A stretch of DNA of 38,318 bases, taken from positions 1-38,318 of the IMG/VR virus record IMGVR_UViG_3300027996_001587; one strand, 5' to 3'. The translations under genes and the position numbers were made by a program. Below, in pieces: positions 30,200 through 37,016 of the stretch. The stretch's first letter is position 1, and every line of letters begins with the position of its first letter. Source of the DNA: a virus. The notes under the pieces were generated by a model. The model saw only the letters and a list, made by a program, of their open reading frames with translations, made no database searches and was not told the origin of the DNA.

Positions 30200-30571
30200 A
30201 TGTTTAAATCTGTATTCGCAGCAACTGCTGCTCTTTCCGTTTCTGCTGGTGCTGCTTTCGCTGGCCCCTACGTCAATGTAGAAACCAACGCTGGCTGGAC
30301 TGGTTCTGACTACAATGGAACTGCCACCGATCTTCACCTGGGCTATGAAGGCGCACTCGGTGAGAGTGCTTCATGGTACGTTCAGGGTGGTGCTACTGTA
30401 GTCTCTCCTGACGGCGCTGAGAGCGACACCGTTCCTTCTGGTAAGGCAGGTCTTGGTGTTGCACTGACCGAGCAACTAGGTGCATACGGTGAAGTCTCCT
30501 TCGCGGGCAGTGGCGACAGCGATATCGATCGTGGATACGGTGGTAAGTTGGGCGTCAAGTACAGCTTCTGA
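30200..30571 (+). CDS. Exported small outer-membrane beta-barrel-like protein, 123 aa
   Basis: A signal peptide (MFKSVFAATAALSVSAGAAFA) precedes alternating polar/hydrophobic strands with GPYVNVETNAGW, DLHLGYEGALG, SASWYVQGGATV, GKAGLGVALTEQ and GGKLGVKYSF. The final phenylalanine and the strand pattern are typical of small porin-like or OmpA-like barrels. At about 102 mature residues it could form at most a small barrel. It is expressed from its own promoter and a structured leader. Possible role: altering the host outer membrane. Barrel topology is inferred. Confidence 0.75.
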   Translation: MFKSVFAATAALSVSAGAAFAGPYVNVETNAGWTGSDYNGTATDLHLGYEGALGESASWYVQGGATVVSPDGAESDTVPSGKAGLGVALTEQLGAYGEVSFAGSGDSDIDRGYGGKLGVKYSF

Positions 30572-30580
30572 TCGTTCATA

Positions 30581-30609
30581 TAGACACATAAACATCTAGA
30601 TGTTATAAT
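30581..30609 (+). promoter_or_regulatory. Sigma70-type promoter TAGACA-N17-TATAAT
   Basis: TAGACA (30581-30586) and TATAAT (30604-30609) with 17-nt spacing. The expected start falls inside the terminator hairpin that follows, so transcripts from it would lack the left arm. Confidence 0.6.
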
Positions 30610-30636
30610 GGGGGTGCGACGGCATCCCCCTTTTTT
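30610..30636 (+). terminator. Rho-independent terminator
   Basis: GGGGGTGC (30610-30617) pairs with GCATCCCCC (30622-30630, one bulged T), followed by six T's that abut the ATG at 30637. It ends the barrel-protein transcript. Confidence 0.85.
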
Positions 30637-30846
30637 ATGAAAAAATATTTTATAAACTTCATAACGAATCCAGGAACGCTGACCTCCCTTCTGATGTTGG
30701 GAACGATAGCATTCATAGGGGCATTACATAACCATGCCCACTTCGCAATGAATCAAGATGCAGATGCTTATGTGAGACAGTGGTGTAGATCATCCGCAGA
30801 AAACAAAAAGACCTGTATCAGTTATGGTGGAAACATGGACTACTGA
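30637..30846 (+). CDS. Small single-pass membrane protein, 69 aa
   Basis: A basic N-terminus (MKKYFINFITN) is followed by TM segment LTSLLMLGTIAFIGALH (about 14-31) and a polar C-terminal domain with two cysteines (WCRSS...TCISYGG), perhaps a periplasmic or lumenal disulfide. The ATG lies right after the terminator T-tract, with no Shine-Dalgarno outside the hairpin. Function is unknown. Confidence 0.65.
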   Translation: MKKYFINFITNPGTLTSLLMLGTIAFIGALHNHAHFAMNQDADAYVRQWCRSSAENKKTCISYGGNMDY

Positions 30847-30847
30847 T

Positions 30848-31414
30848 ATGAAGGTGAAACTTGTAACAGATCCAATACATTATCTTTATATTGAAGACTT
30901 GTATGATGATTATGAATTGGAAAAAATATGGATTGAATTGGACTATTTTCAATCATTAGATAATTCGCCATTTGGAGAAACATCTAGTGCAAAGATTGAT
31001 GGTGAAAGATTGAAAAGAAATAGTGGATTTGATATAGATCAATATAGGTGCTCAAGTCTATTGAACTATAGTGAGAAAATTTTTGATATTCTTCGCACAC
31101 AAGAAAATTCTTGGTTTTTTACAAATTTGTATCGACTAGGATTTGGTGGATTATTATCATATTATGACAATGGTGGTTACTATAAACCACATTATGACGG
31201 AGCCATAGTCACTGCTGTAACGTGGTTTCATAAAGATCCAAAATCTTATAGTGGTGGAAATTTTAACTTTACTGATTTTGATATATCTTTTGAATGTAAA
31301 AGTAATTCATGTGTAATATTTCCATCACAAGTAAATCATCATGTTGATCCAGTTATAGGGAAATGTGAAAGAGGCCATGGTAGATATTGCTACACACAGT
31401 TCCTACGTCATTGA
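30848..31414 (+). CDS. 2OG-Fe(II) oxygenase (prolyl-4-hydroxylase-like), 188 aa
   Basis: The core has YYKPHYDGAIVTAVTWF with HxD iron ligands, GGNFNFTDF strands, VIFPSQVNHHVDPV holding the distal His, and GRYCYTQFLRH with the 2OG-binding Arg. This order matches prolyl 4-hydroxylase-like oxygenases. The ATG at 30848 was chosen because MKVKLVTDP fits the fold start and lies 1 nt after the previous stop; an ATG at 30824 would add eight residues. It is the third 2OG oxygenase here. Substrate is unknown. Confidence 0.85.
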   Translation: MKVKLVTDPIHYLYIEDLYDDYELEKIWIELDYFQSLDNSPFGETSSAKIDGERLKRNSGFDIDQYRCSSLLNYSEKIFDILRTQENSWFFTNLYRLGFGGLLSYYDNGGYYKPHYDGAIVTAVTWFHKDPKSYSGGNFNFTDFDISFECKSNSCVIFPSQVNHHVDPVIGKCERGHGRYCYTQFLRH

Positions 31415-31439
31415 CACTTTTACAAAATTGTGTTATTGT
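31411..31439 (+). promoter_or_regulatory. Possible promoter TTGACA-N17-TATTGT
   Basis: TTGACA (31411-31416) and TATTGT (31434-31439) have 17-nt spacing at the end of the oxygenase gene. The -10 abuts the ATG at 31440, so if active the transcript would serve the ATG at 31473 or the 31672 gene. Confidence 0.45.
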
Positions 31440-31766
31440 ATGGATCTACATAACGTAGATTACTTTATTCCTATGTCCGAGTTCCCAAAAGATTGGAGAT
31501 ATGCTGATGATAGGATGCAAATGAGAGCAGCAGTCTTTCGTGCTCTTAGCCATCACTTAGAAGAACATTGTCGATCAGTATATGAATTTTGTCATGACTG
31601 GGTGAGTCAAGGCAATCAAAATACAAACAACATTGAATTTTATTTTCAAAATTATTTGAAGGAGACAAAACGTGAACAAATTTATCAACTTGAAAAGTGT
31701 CTTGAACTCAATCCTAATTGGTACTTGCCTATTAGGGACGAGCCCGAGTCTGGCAAACCCTCTTAA
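31440..31766 (+). CDS. Hypothetical protein, 108 aa
   Basis: A mainly helical soluble protein (MQMRAAVFRALSHHLEEHCRSVYEF), Cys- and His-containing, ending DEPESGKPS. Three in-frame starts exist: ATG 31365, 31440 and 31473; I chose 31440 but none has a Shine-Dalgarno. Its 3' end overlaps the signal-peptide gene at 31672 by 95 nt in another frame. No domain is recognised. Confidence 0.5.
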   Translation: MDLHNVDYFIPMSEFPKDWRYADDRMQMRAAVFRALSHHLEEHCRSVYEFCHDWVSQGNQNTNNIEFYFQNYLKETKREQIYQLEKCLELNPNWYLPIRDEPESGKPS

Positions 31767-32367
31767 AGATGACGAGTATTACTCTAACCATTCAATGGGA
31801 TGTATGTTACTCGGTGAATGTACTGAAGGTGTAGAGAAAATCTATTCTATGTTGGATGTATCATCACAATATCCCAACCCAGAAAAGTTTACTGGAGTGA
31901 CAGGTGAGTTTCATAATATGATTCACTCCTTGAATGAGATTGGAGTTAACGTATTCCTTGCTGATGAAAAGTATTTTCCAGTAGGACATCGTGGTGTCTA
32001 TCATACTGTGAGTAATAACTTCTTCTTGAACAAAAGATTTATGGGTCGTCCTGGTGTATTGATGAGTGTCATGCGACATGAAGGATGGCATGCTGCACAA
32101 GATTGTATGGCAGGTACGATTGATAATAGTATGATTGCTATCATTAAACCCACAGATCAAGTGCCAATGTTATGGCGGGAAATGGTAGAACGTACCTATC
32201 CAGAGTCAGCATGGCCATGGGAGAAGGAAGCAACATGGGCAGGTAAGACAGAAGGTATGACTATGAATGCTCTCGCAGCATGTGCTGGTGGTAATATGTG
32301 GGAAGTTTATGACCCAACACCACTGACCCGTAAGTATCTGATAGATTATGGATACATTAAAGAGTAA
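31672..32367 (+). CDS. Secreted putative zinc metallopeptidase (HExxH), 231 aa
   Basis: The start is GTG (31672) behind AAGGAG. Residues 1-28 form a signal peptide (LKSVLNSILIGTCLLGTSPSLA). The mature part contains RHEGWHAAQD, an HExxH zinc motif with an extra H-A-A-Q-D tail, and two E's in WPWEKEATWAGKTEG that could supply the third ligand. Cysteines (about residues 44, 50, 145, 205) might form disulfides. Likely acts in the periplasm or outside. Whether it is an active protease or a cell-wall enzyme is unknown. Confidence 0.72.
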   Translation: MNKFINLKSVLNSILIGTCLLGTSPSLANPLKDDEYYSNHSMGCMLLGECTEGVEKIYSMLDVSSQYPNPEKFTGVTGEFHNMIHSLNEIGVNVFLADEKYFPVGHRGVYHTVSNNFFLNKRFMGRPGVLMSVMRHEGWHAAQDCMAGTIDNSMIAIIKPTDQVPMLWREMVERTYPESAWPWEKEATWAGKTEGMTMNALAACAGGNMWEVYDPTPLTRKYLIDYGYIKE

Positions 32368-32374
32368 CCTATAA

Positions 32375-32382
32375 AATAAATA
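32375..32382 (+). promoter_or_regulatory. Putative late promoter AATAAATA inside an inverted repeat
   Basis: AATAAATA is 22 nt before the ATG at 32404. It is framed by AGAGTAA (32361-32367) and TTACTCT (32391-32397), a 7-bp inverted repeat. Confidence 0.5.
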
Positions 32383-32403
32383 GAGCTGCCTTACTCTCAA
32401 TTC

Positions 32404-32694
32404 ATGGAATCAAATCCAAAGAAGAAAGAGGAAACCAAAAAGGAAAATAAATTTGAGTGGGCGGACGAGGGTGTATCAACTATTGTCCGCGTTGTTATTC
32501 TTGGATGGTCAGCAGCAATTCTGACTCTTAACTATGTGTCTATTCCTGGAATTCCTCAGAAAAATATAGATCCTACTTTTATTGCTAGTGTGTTTACTGG
32601 AACTTTAGCTACTTTCGGGGTCATGCCTGCTAAGAAGAAAGAGGAACAAAAACAAGCACCCACATTGGAGAAAAAAGATACAAAAATTGATTAA
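32404..32694 (+). CDS. Small two-TM membrane protein, possible holin-like, 96 aa
   Basis: The N-terminus is very charged (NPKKKEETKKENK), followed by TM1 VVILGWSAAILTLNYVSI and a second hydrophobic segment PTFIASVFTGTLATFGVMP, then a charged tail (KKKEEQKQ). Small size, two TMs and charged ends resemble class II holins, and a late promoter precedes it. Lysis genes are not next to it except the HExxH protein upstream, so the holin idea remains a guess. Confidence 0.68.
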   Translation: MESNPKKKEETKKENKFEWADEGVSTIVRVVILGWSAAILTLNYVSIPGIPQKNIDPTFIASVFTGTLATFGVMPAKKKEEQKQAPTLEKKDTKID

Positions 32695-32699
32695 AGGTA

Positions 32700-32876
32700 A
32701 TGAAATTTGAATTAGATGTTGATGATTATGCCATCATCCTCAATGCCTTACACTACTACAAAAAAGTAGAGAAGCGAGGTAATTTTAAGCAATACAATGA
32801 AGAACGTGTAAATAAGTTGAGAGATAAGATGGCATACCAATTAATTCCAAGTACATTTAGTAAAGGAAAAAACTAA
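32700..32876 (+). CDS. Small hypothetical protein, 58 aa
   Basis: The ATG at 32700 follows AAAGGT. The 58-residue frame is helical and basic (HYYKKVEKRGNFKQYNEERVNKLRDKM) and ends one base before the next ATG. Position and codon use are consistent with a real gene. No family recognised. Confidence 0.58.
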   Translation: MKFELDVDDYAIILNALHYYKKVEKRGNFKQYNEERVNKLRDKMAYQLIPSTFSKGKN

Positions 32877-32877
32877 A

Positions 32878-33156
32878 ATGCAAAAACTAATTAACGCTCT
32901 CGCAGTTCTATCTTTCTTAGGAACTGCAACTATCGTAGGTGCTGGAACCTATGTCTATGTGAATAAAGATTCACTTATCGAACAAGCAAAAGAAGCAGCA
33001 ACACAAGCAGCAACAGAAGCAGTCACTCAAGCACTTCCTGGAATGATGGATGGACTTATGCCAGAACTTCCTGATATGACTGGTGGTGCTATTCCTGCTG
33101 TTCCTAGCGTTGGTGGTGGAGCTCCTGCTGTAACTGGTCCTGCTTTACCTTTCTGA
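32878..33156 (+). CDS. Membrane-anchored low-complexity protein, 92 aa
   Basis: An N-terminal TM or signal anchor (ALAVLSFLGTATIVGAGTYVYV) is followed by an Ala/Gln/Thr helix (EAATQAATEAVTQAL) and a Pro/Gly/Val tail with MxxLPxxTGGAIPAVP repeats. It looks like an exported or membrane-tethered filler protein. Function is unknown. Confidence 0.65.
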   Translation: MQKLINALAVLSFLGTATIVGAGTYVYVNKDSLIEQAKEAATQAATEAVTQALPGMMDGLMPELPDMTGGAIPAVPSVGGGAPAVTGPALPF

Positions 33157-33202
33157 TAATTTTCTGAGACCTTGTTAAATAGGTACAGTTATTATAATTA
33201 TC

Positions 33203-33316
33203 ATGGCACAATCAACATATAAGAATCGCCAAAAGAAAGAGGCGACTGAAACATTTTTCCTGTATGTATTTTTTCATTCTATGTTGACAGGAATTTTTAA
33301 ATTATTTGAAGACTAA
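33203..33316 (+). CDS. Tiny membrane-associated protein, 37 aa
   Basis: The 37-codon frame (MAQSTYKNRQ..., then FFLYVFFHSMLTGIFKLF) has a basic head and one hydrophobic helix. Its TAA overlaps the next ATG by one base (TAATG), which supports reality. A weak TATAAT (33192-33197) lies upstream. Function is unknown. Confidence 0.55.
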   Translation: MAQSTYKNRQKKEATETFFLYVFFHSMLTGIFKLFED

Positions 33317-34125
33317 TGCCTGAGATACCTATTATTACAGGTAGGGGCATTAGTATTAAAGGTATTAATATTAATACTATATCTACCTATGACTTTAATA
33401 ATCCTTCAACATCACTACCATTAGCAGCTCCAGTAGTAGTAAACATTGGAACTCCTGTAGTTAATATACCAGGATGTGTTGAGGCGACTGAAACTAATAC
33501 TGCTAAAAATAATCAACTACGAACGGATGATCCTAATGGTGTGGTTACAATTTGTGATTCTGGCGTTCCCAATTTTAATCCTCTTTCTTTTGAACCAAAC
33601 CAGATGATTCTGTCGGGTCCACCTCAGGTGAACTCCCAAAAACCAGATAAACCAAAACCACCAGAAGCAAAAACAGATACACCACCTCCACCTCCACCAG
33701 CTACTGCTAATGTAGAATGCCCAACAAAGGTTCAGGTAGCACAAGAACCTGTAGGAACACTAGTAGAAGGATTTAGAAAAGAAGTTGTTGGATATAAACT
33801 TATTGATAAGACATGTGTTCAGATAACTGAATCAGTAGGAATCCCTACACAAATTCTTGCTGGTCTACCTAGTGGTGGACAGGTAATGCAGGTAGGTGGT
33901 ATTGCTGTCATCGCTACATCATCAGCACTCATAGCAAAACCGTTGGCAGACATACTATTGAAAGTAGTCAAACCAACGGTTAAGAAAGTTATGAAAAAGA
34001 TTTCTACCTTACGTGGTAAGAAACCTCCTATTTTGTCGTCAGGGGAGCGCCGAGCTGAGCAGCGTCAGATGAATCATGCAGTGAAGGCATTACGTTCTGT
34101 ATTCCCGAGGAAGAAAAAGGGATAG
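33316..34125 (+). CDS. Pro-rich putative virion or envelope protein, 269 aa
   Basis: The N-terminus has repeated small/beta-like segments (TGRGISIKGININTIS). Residues about 107-133 are a Pro-rich linker with a run of prolines (PDKPKPPEAKTDTPPPPPP). A hydrophobic segment, GGIAVIATSSALIAKPLADIL (about 194-214), may cross or insert in a membrane. The C-terminus is strongly basic (KKVMKKISTLRGKK... RKKKG). The 3' end overlaps the convergent minus-strand gene by 98 nt. The role could be virion structure; unknown. Confidence 0.65.
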   Translation: MPEIPIITGRGISIKGININTISTYDFNNPSTSLPLAAPVVVNIGTPVVNIPGCVEATETNTAKNNQLRTDDPNGVVTICDSGVPNFNPLSFEPNQMILSGPPQVNSQKPDKPKPPEAKTDTPPPPPPATANVECPTKVQVAQEPVGTLVEGFRKEVVGYKLIDKTCVQITESVGIPTQILAGLPSGGQVMQVGGIAVIATSSALIAKPLADILLKVVKPTVKKVMKKISTLRGKKPPILSSGERRAEQRQMNHAVKALRSVFPRKKKG

Positions 34126-34933
34126 CGTGAACATGTGGATGCTTATGTCCTGGTGGATTGTTTACCACAACATCAGCACACACACTATAGTAAGGACTCT
34201 TAGGATGAAATTGAATTCCTTTCAACTTTAACTCACCACAATTTTTAAGACGAGCTATCTCAAAGTCTAATCTTTTATTAGCTGTGAGTTGTTTCATCAT
34301 CGCGATGTTAGAACTAGCTGCTTCTTTACAAAGATCTTGTAAGTTTTTATCCGTAGGTGTGCTCCATGTCATAGAGAACCCTAGACCTAGACTATAATTA
34401 TCTTTCTGTCCTGTTCTAGTCCTTTTGTTGAAAATAATATCGCCAGGATTATCAATACGTCCATCTGGAATAGGTTTTCCATCATCATCGAAGGCACCGA
34501 TGTTATCGGTAACATCATATACAGGATCCATATAGTATGGTTCATATGGTTTAGAAGCAGACATACTTCCTGTTACATACGGTGTGAAATTGCGAGTGGG
34601 ACCTTGACATTGTATACCACCTCCGTATGTGTTTGTAATGTATGGTCCCTGAAGGACTTGTATAGCCTGGTTTGTAACGGAGCCTGAAGAGTTAGCAACA
34701 GGAGAAGCAGTAGCAGACACACCACCAATAGTCTCAGCATAAGAAGGAGATGCAAATAATAATGCAATTATTGGGAAAAAATGGAGGTTGTATCGGTTAC
34801 GCTTGTAACCTCCGTTACTCTTTGAATAATTGTTTGATTTTGTAATCCAGGGCCGCTGTAAGTTTCTGTGAACTGAAACGCTGCTCCTGGTGTTGTTTGC
34901 GTGAACGATGGTTTGTTTGCTACTCCAGTCCAT
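34028..34933 (-). CDS. Exported hypothetical protein, third gene of minus-strand operon (start uncertain)
   Basis: An open frame of 301 codons from an ATG at 34933, but the first 40 residues overlap the upstream gene and look spurious. From about residue 42 it has a signal peptide, YKRNRYNLHFFPIIALLFASPSYA, then ETIGGVSATASP and a long soluble part with C88 (IQCQG) and C182 (LCKEA). No ATG, GTG or TTG is in frame near the signal peptide; candidates are ATA overlapping the previous stop (34771) or ATT (34846). The C-terminal 98 nt overlap the plus-strand gene. Role unknown; periplasmic or outer surface. Confidence 0.6.
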   Translation of the reverse strand: MDWSSKQTIVHANNTRSSVSVHRNLQRPWITKSNNYSKSNGGYKRNRYNLHFFPIIALLFASPSYAETIGGVSATASPVANSSGSVTNQAIQVLQGPYITNTYGGGIQCQGPTRNFTPYVTGSMSASKPYEPYYMDPVYDVTDNIGAFDDDGKPIPDGRIDNPGDIIFNKRTRTGQKDNYSLGLGFSMTWSTPTDKNLQDLCKEAASSNIAMMKQLTANKRLDFEIARLKNCGELKLKGIQFHPKSPYYSVCADVVVNNPPGHKHPHVHAIPFSSSGIQNVMPSLHDSSDAAQLGAPLTTK

Positions 34934-35184
34934 GATGAAGTCACTCCATTAATAGTTACATTGCTAGCACCTGTTCCTGGTGAAAGGTTTCCAGATGCTG
35001 ATACACCAGTGCCAGTAGCAGAATACTGATACCCAGTGTTATAATCCATCGAGTTGATGGTCTCAGTTACTGTTTGAGTCGTCTCTGTATGGCTCGTCAT
35101 TGAGCCCTGTGTGAAGTTGGGGATGACTGGAACCGCCATTACTGGAGTTCCAATCAAAAACATCATAAGAAATAATTTCTTCAT
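34768..35184 (-). CDS. Exported Thr/Ser-rich protein, 138 aa
   Basis: A signal peptide (MKKLFLMMFLIGTPVMA) precedes a Thr/Ser/Gly-rich beta-like protein (TETTQTVTETIN, GTGVSASGNLSPGTGA, QTTPGAAFQFTETYSG). Such composition fits secreted adhesin-like or curlin-like strands, but no repeat motif of a named family is seen. The TAA at 34768-34770 is followed by a stem that can hide a GGAGG (see the hairpin entry). Middle gene of the minus-strand operon. Confidence 0.72.
   Translation of the reverse strand: MKKLFLMMFLIGTPVMAVPVIPNFTQGSMTSHTETTQTVTETINSMDYNTGYQYSATGTGVSASGNLSPGTGASNVTINGVTSSWTGVANKPSFTQTTPGAAFQFTETYSGPGLQNQTIIQRVTEVTSVTDTTSIFSQ
34783..34813 (-). other. Hairpin hiding a Shine-Dalgarno on the minus strand
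   Basis: On the minus strand GGAGGTT (34813-34807) can pair with AACCTCC (34789-34783); an inner stem GGTTAC/GTAACC (34810-34805 with 34800-34795) competes. The GGAGG would be sequestered, suggesting coupling of the third gene to translation of the second. Confidence 0.45.
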
Positions 35185-35199
35185 GACTATTTACTCAAT

Positions 35200-35694
35200 C
35201 TATTTAATATAGATTTCAGATACAAATTGGCCAGTAGCACTTGTACCTGCTCCACCTGCAGTCAATGACATGACACCAGCAGAATCGATAGAACCAGCCA
35301 AAGTACCAGCAACACCACCAGAAGTTGTCGTGACATTTCCAAACGCAGGTAAGGAAGGGACCACACCACTACTAACGGATGTTCCTGCTGTGTTGACTGC
35401 ATCTCCGTAGACGAATCCTTCTGAAAAGGAAAATGCACTCCCTGCAGTAGTCACAGAGTATGCGCCTTGAATCTGAGTAGCAGCAGCACTGGTGCTACTA
35501 GGAGCTGTGATTCCACCAAAGGTTCCAGCAGTAATATTATTGCCACTTACTGCATATGTGGATCCCATTCTACTTGCCTGTGATGCAGCAGAATCAACTG
35601 TAAGTTGAACAGATGTAGACATTCTTGATGTAATATCGGCATGTGCGGGTGCCGTCAACATTAACATTCCCATGAGCACTAATGTTCTCTTCAT
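35200..35694 (-). CDS. Exported Ser/Thr/Ala-rich beta protein, 164 aa
   Basis: A signal peptide (MKRTLVLMGMLMLTAPAHA) precedes a low-charge protein made of small residues: SRMSTSVQLTVDSAASQAS, SGNNITAGTFGG, SSTSAAATQIQ, GSAFSFSEGFVYGD, MSLTAGGAGTSATGQFVSE. This is typical of extracellular beta-solenoid or fibre-like proteins. It is the first gene of a minus-strand operon divergent from psbA. I recall similar genes beside cyanophage psbA but cannot name a function. Confidence 0.75.
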   Translation of the reverse strand: MKRTLVLMGMLMLTAPAHADITSRMSTSVQLTVDSAASQASRMGSTYAVSGNNITAGTFGGITAPSSTSAAATQIQGAYSVTTAGSAFSFSEGFVYGDAVNTAGTSVSSGVVPSLPAFGNVTTTSGGVAGTLAGSIDSAGVMSLTAGGAGTSATGQFVSEIYIK

Positions 35695-35719
35695 GAAGAC
35701 ACCATTAGACTTATGTGGC

Positions 35720-35727
35720 TATTTATT
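35720..35727 (-). promoter_or_regulatory. Putative minus-strand late promoter AATAAATA
   Basis: The plus-strand TATTTATT reads AATAAATA on the minus strand, 25 nt upstream of the ATG at 35694. It would drive the signal-peptide operon as a late unit. Confidence 0.5.
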
Positions 35728-35737
35728 GTTGAGCCCC

Positions 35738-35771
35738 TTGACAGGGGCCCCAGGCCGTGTTATTATAAATA
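35738..35771 (+). promoter_or_regulatory. Overlapping sigma70-type and late promoters for psbA
   Basis: TTGACA (35738-35743), 17 nt, then TATTAT (35761-35766). TATAAATA (35764-35771) overlaps that -10. The -35 sits in the loop of GCCCC/GGGGC. psbA may thus be read both early and late. The leader to the ATG is about 160 nt. Confidence 0.72.
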
Positions 35772-35780
35772 AGTCAGCAA

Positions 35781-35932
35781 GTTAAGGAACCAACACATTT
35801 CTTAACGCTTCGTAACACTCCTCAAACCAAGACCTATAGGGTGTCTAAACACGTCTTTCATATCCTTGCCTTAGGGTGGCGAGGAAATAGTAAAACCATC
35901 ATTTCCCTGATGATCTTACTTTTTTCAATTCA
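35781..35932 (+). other. Structured psbA leader
   Basis: Stems visible: GTTAAG/CTTAAC (35781-35806), TCCTTGCC/GGCGAGGA (about 35861-35883, one G-U) and CATCA/TGATG just before the start (about 35899-35914). No clear Shine-Dalgarno lies before the ATG, which suggests control of psbA translation at the leader. Confidence 0.45.
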
Positions 35933-37015
35933 ATGGCTACAACAACTCTTTCAAGGCAACAATCAACCTCACCATGGAATGATTTCTGTGAGTGGGTAAC
36001 ATCAACTAACAACCGTTTGTATGTTGGTTGGTTCGGTGTATTGATGATCCCAACTCTGTTGGCAGCAACCACCTGTTTTATTATCGCATTTATCGCAGCA
36101 CCCCCAGTAGACATCGATGGCATACGTGAACCAGTTGCTGGATCGCTCCTCTACGGAAATAACATTATTTCAGGAGCAGTTGTCCCGTCTAGCAACGCAA
36201 TCGGACTACACTTCTATCCCATTTGGGAAGCAGCCTCGCTTGACGAGTGGCTATACAACGGAGGACCATTTCAACTGGTCGTCTTTCACTTCCTTATCGG
36301 TATCTTCGCTTACATGGGACGTGAATGGGAACTTTCTTACCGATTAGGTATGCGTCCATGGATCTGTGTTGCCTACTCGGCACCAGTCGCTGCAGCATCT
36401 GCTGTGTTCCTCGTATATCCTTTTGGTCAAGGTTCTTTCTCTGATGCTATGCCTCTTGGTATCTCTGGTACTTTTAACTACATGCTTGTATTCCAAGCAG
36501 AACACAATATCCTTATGCACCCGTTCCACATGCTCGGTGTTGCTGGGGTATTCGGTGGATCTCTTTTCTCTGCTATGCACGGAAGTCTCGTTACTTCCTC
36601 ACTTGTTCGTGAAACAACTGAAACAGAGTCACAGAACTACGGTTACAAGTTCGGTCAAGAAGAAGAGACATACAACATCGTTGCTGCCCACGGGTACTTC
36701 GGTCGCTTGATCTTCCAATACGCATCATTCAACAACTCACGTTCATTGCACTTCTTCCTTGCTGCATGGCCTGTTGTTGGTATCTGGTTCACTGCACTGG
36801 GCGTAAGCACCATGGCATTCAACCTCAACGGTTTCAACTTCAACCAGTCCATCCTTGATGGTCAAGGACGTGTGGTTAACACATGGGCAGATGTATTGAA
36901 TCGTGCTGGTCTTGGTATGGAAGTTATGCATGAACGAAATGCTCATAATTTCCCTCTGGATCTTGCTGCTGTTGAGTCAACTCCTGTTGCTCTTATCGCA
37001 CCTTCTATCGGTTAA
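35933..37015 (+). CDS. psbA: Photosystem II D1 protein
   Basis: The reaction-centre D1 subunit, 360 residues. Functional residues are present (one higher than standard numbering): E131, Tyr-Z Y162, D171, H191 (hydrogen-bonded to Tyr-Z), H199 (P680), H216 and H273 (non-haem iron), and H333, E334, H338, D343 and A345 for the manganese cluster and C-terminal processing. E131 corresponds to Glu-130, the form associated with high-light D1. The gene is uninterrupted, with no group I intron. Expression in infected cells replaces host D1 lost to light damage and supports phage production. It is divergent from the exported-protein operon. Confidence 0.98.
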   Translation: MATTTLSRQQSTSPWNDFCEWVTSTNNRLYVGWFGVLMIPTLLAATTCFIIAFIAAPPVDIDGIREPVAGSLLYGNNIISGAVVPSSNAIGLHFYPIWEAASLDEWLYNGGPFQLVVFHFLIGIFAYMGREWELSYRLGMRPWICVAYSAPVAAASAVFLVYPFGQGSFSDAMPLGISGTFNYMLVFQAEHNILMHPFHMLGVAGVFGGSLFSAMHGSLVTSSLVRETTETESQNYGYKFGQEEETYNIVAAHGYFGRLIFQYASFNNSRSLHFFLAAWPVVGIWFTALGVSTMAFNLNGFNFNQSILDGQGRVVNTWADVLNRAGLGMEVMHERNAHNFPLDLAAVESTPVALIAPSIG

Positions 37016-37016
37016 T

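Noticed and set aside
32991-33130. Repeats encoding Ala/Gln/Thr and Pro/Gly segments as a tandem repeat or CRISPR
   Set aside because: They are degenerate coding low complexity with no constant repeat-spacer pattern.
35933-37015. Group I intron or homing site in psbA
   Set aside because: The psbA frame is continuous for all 360 codons, so no intron is present; the GIY-YIG gene is far away at 11962.
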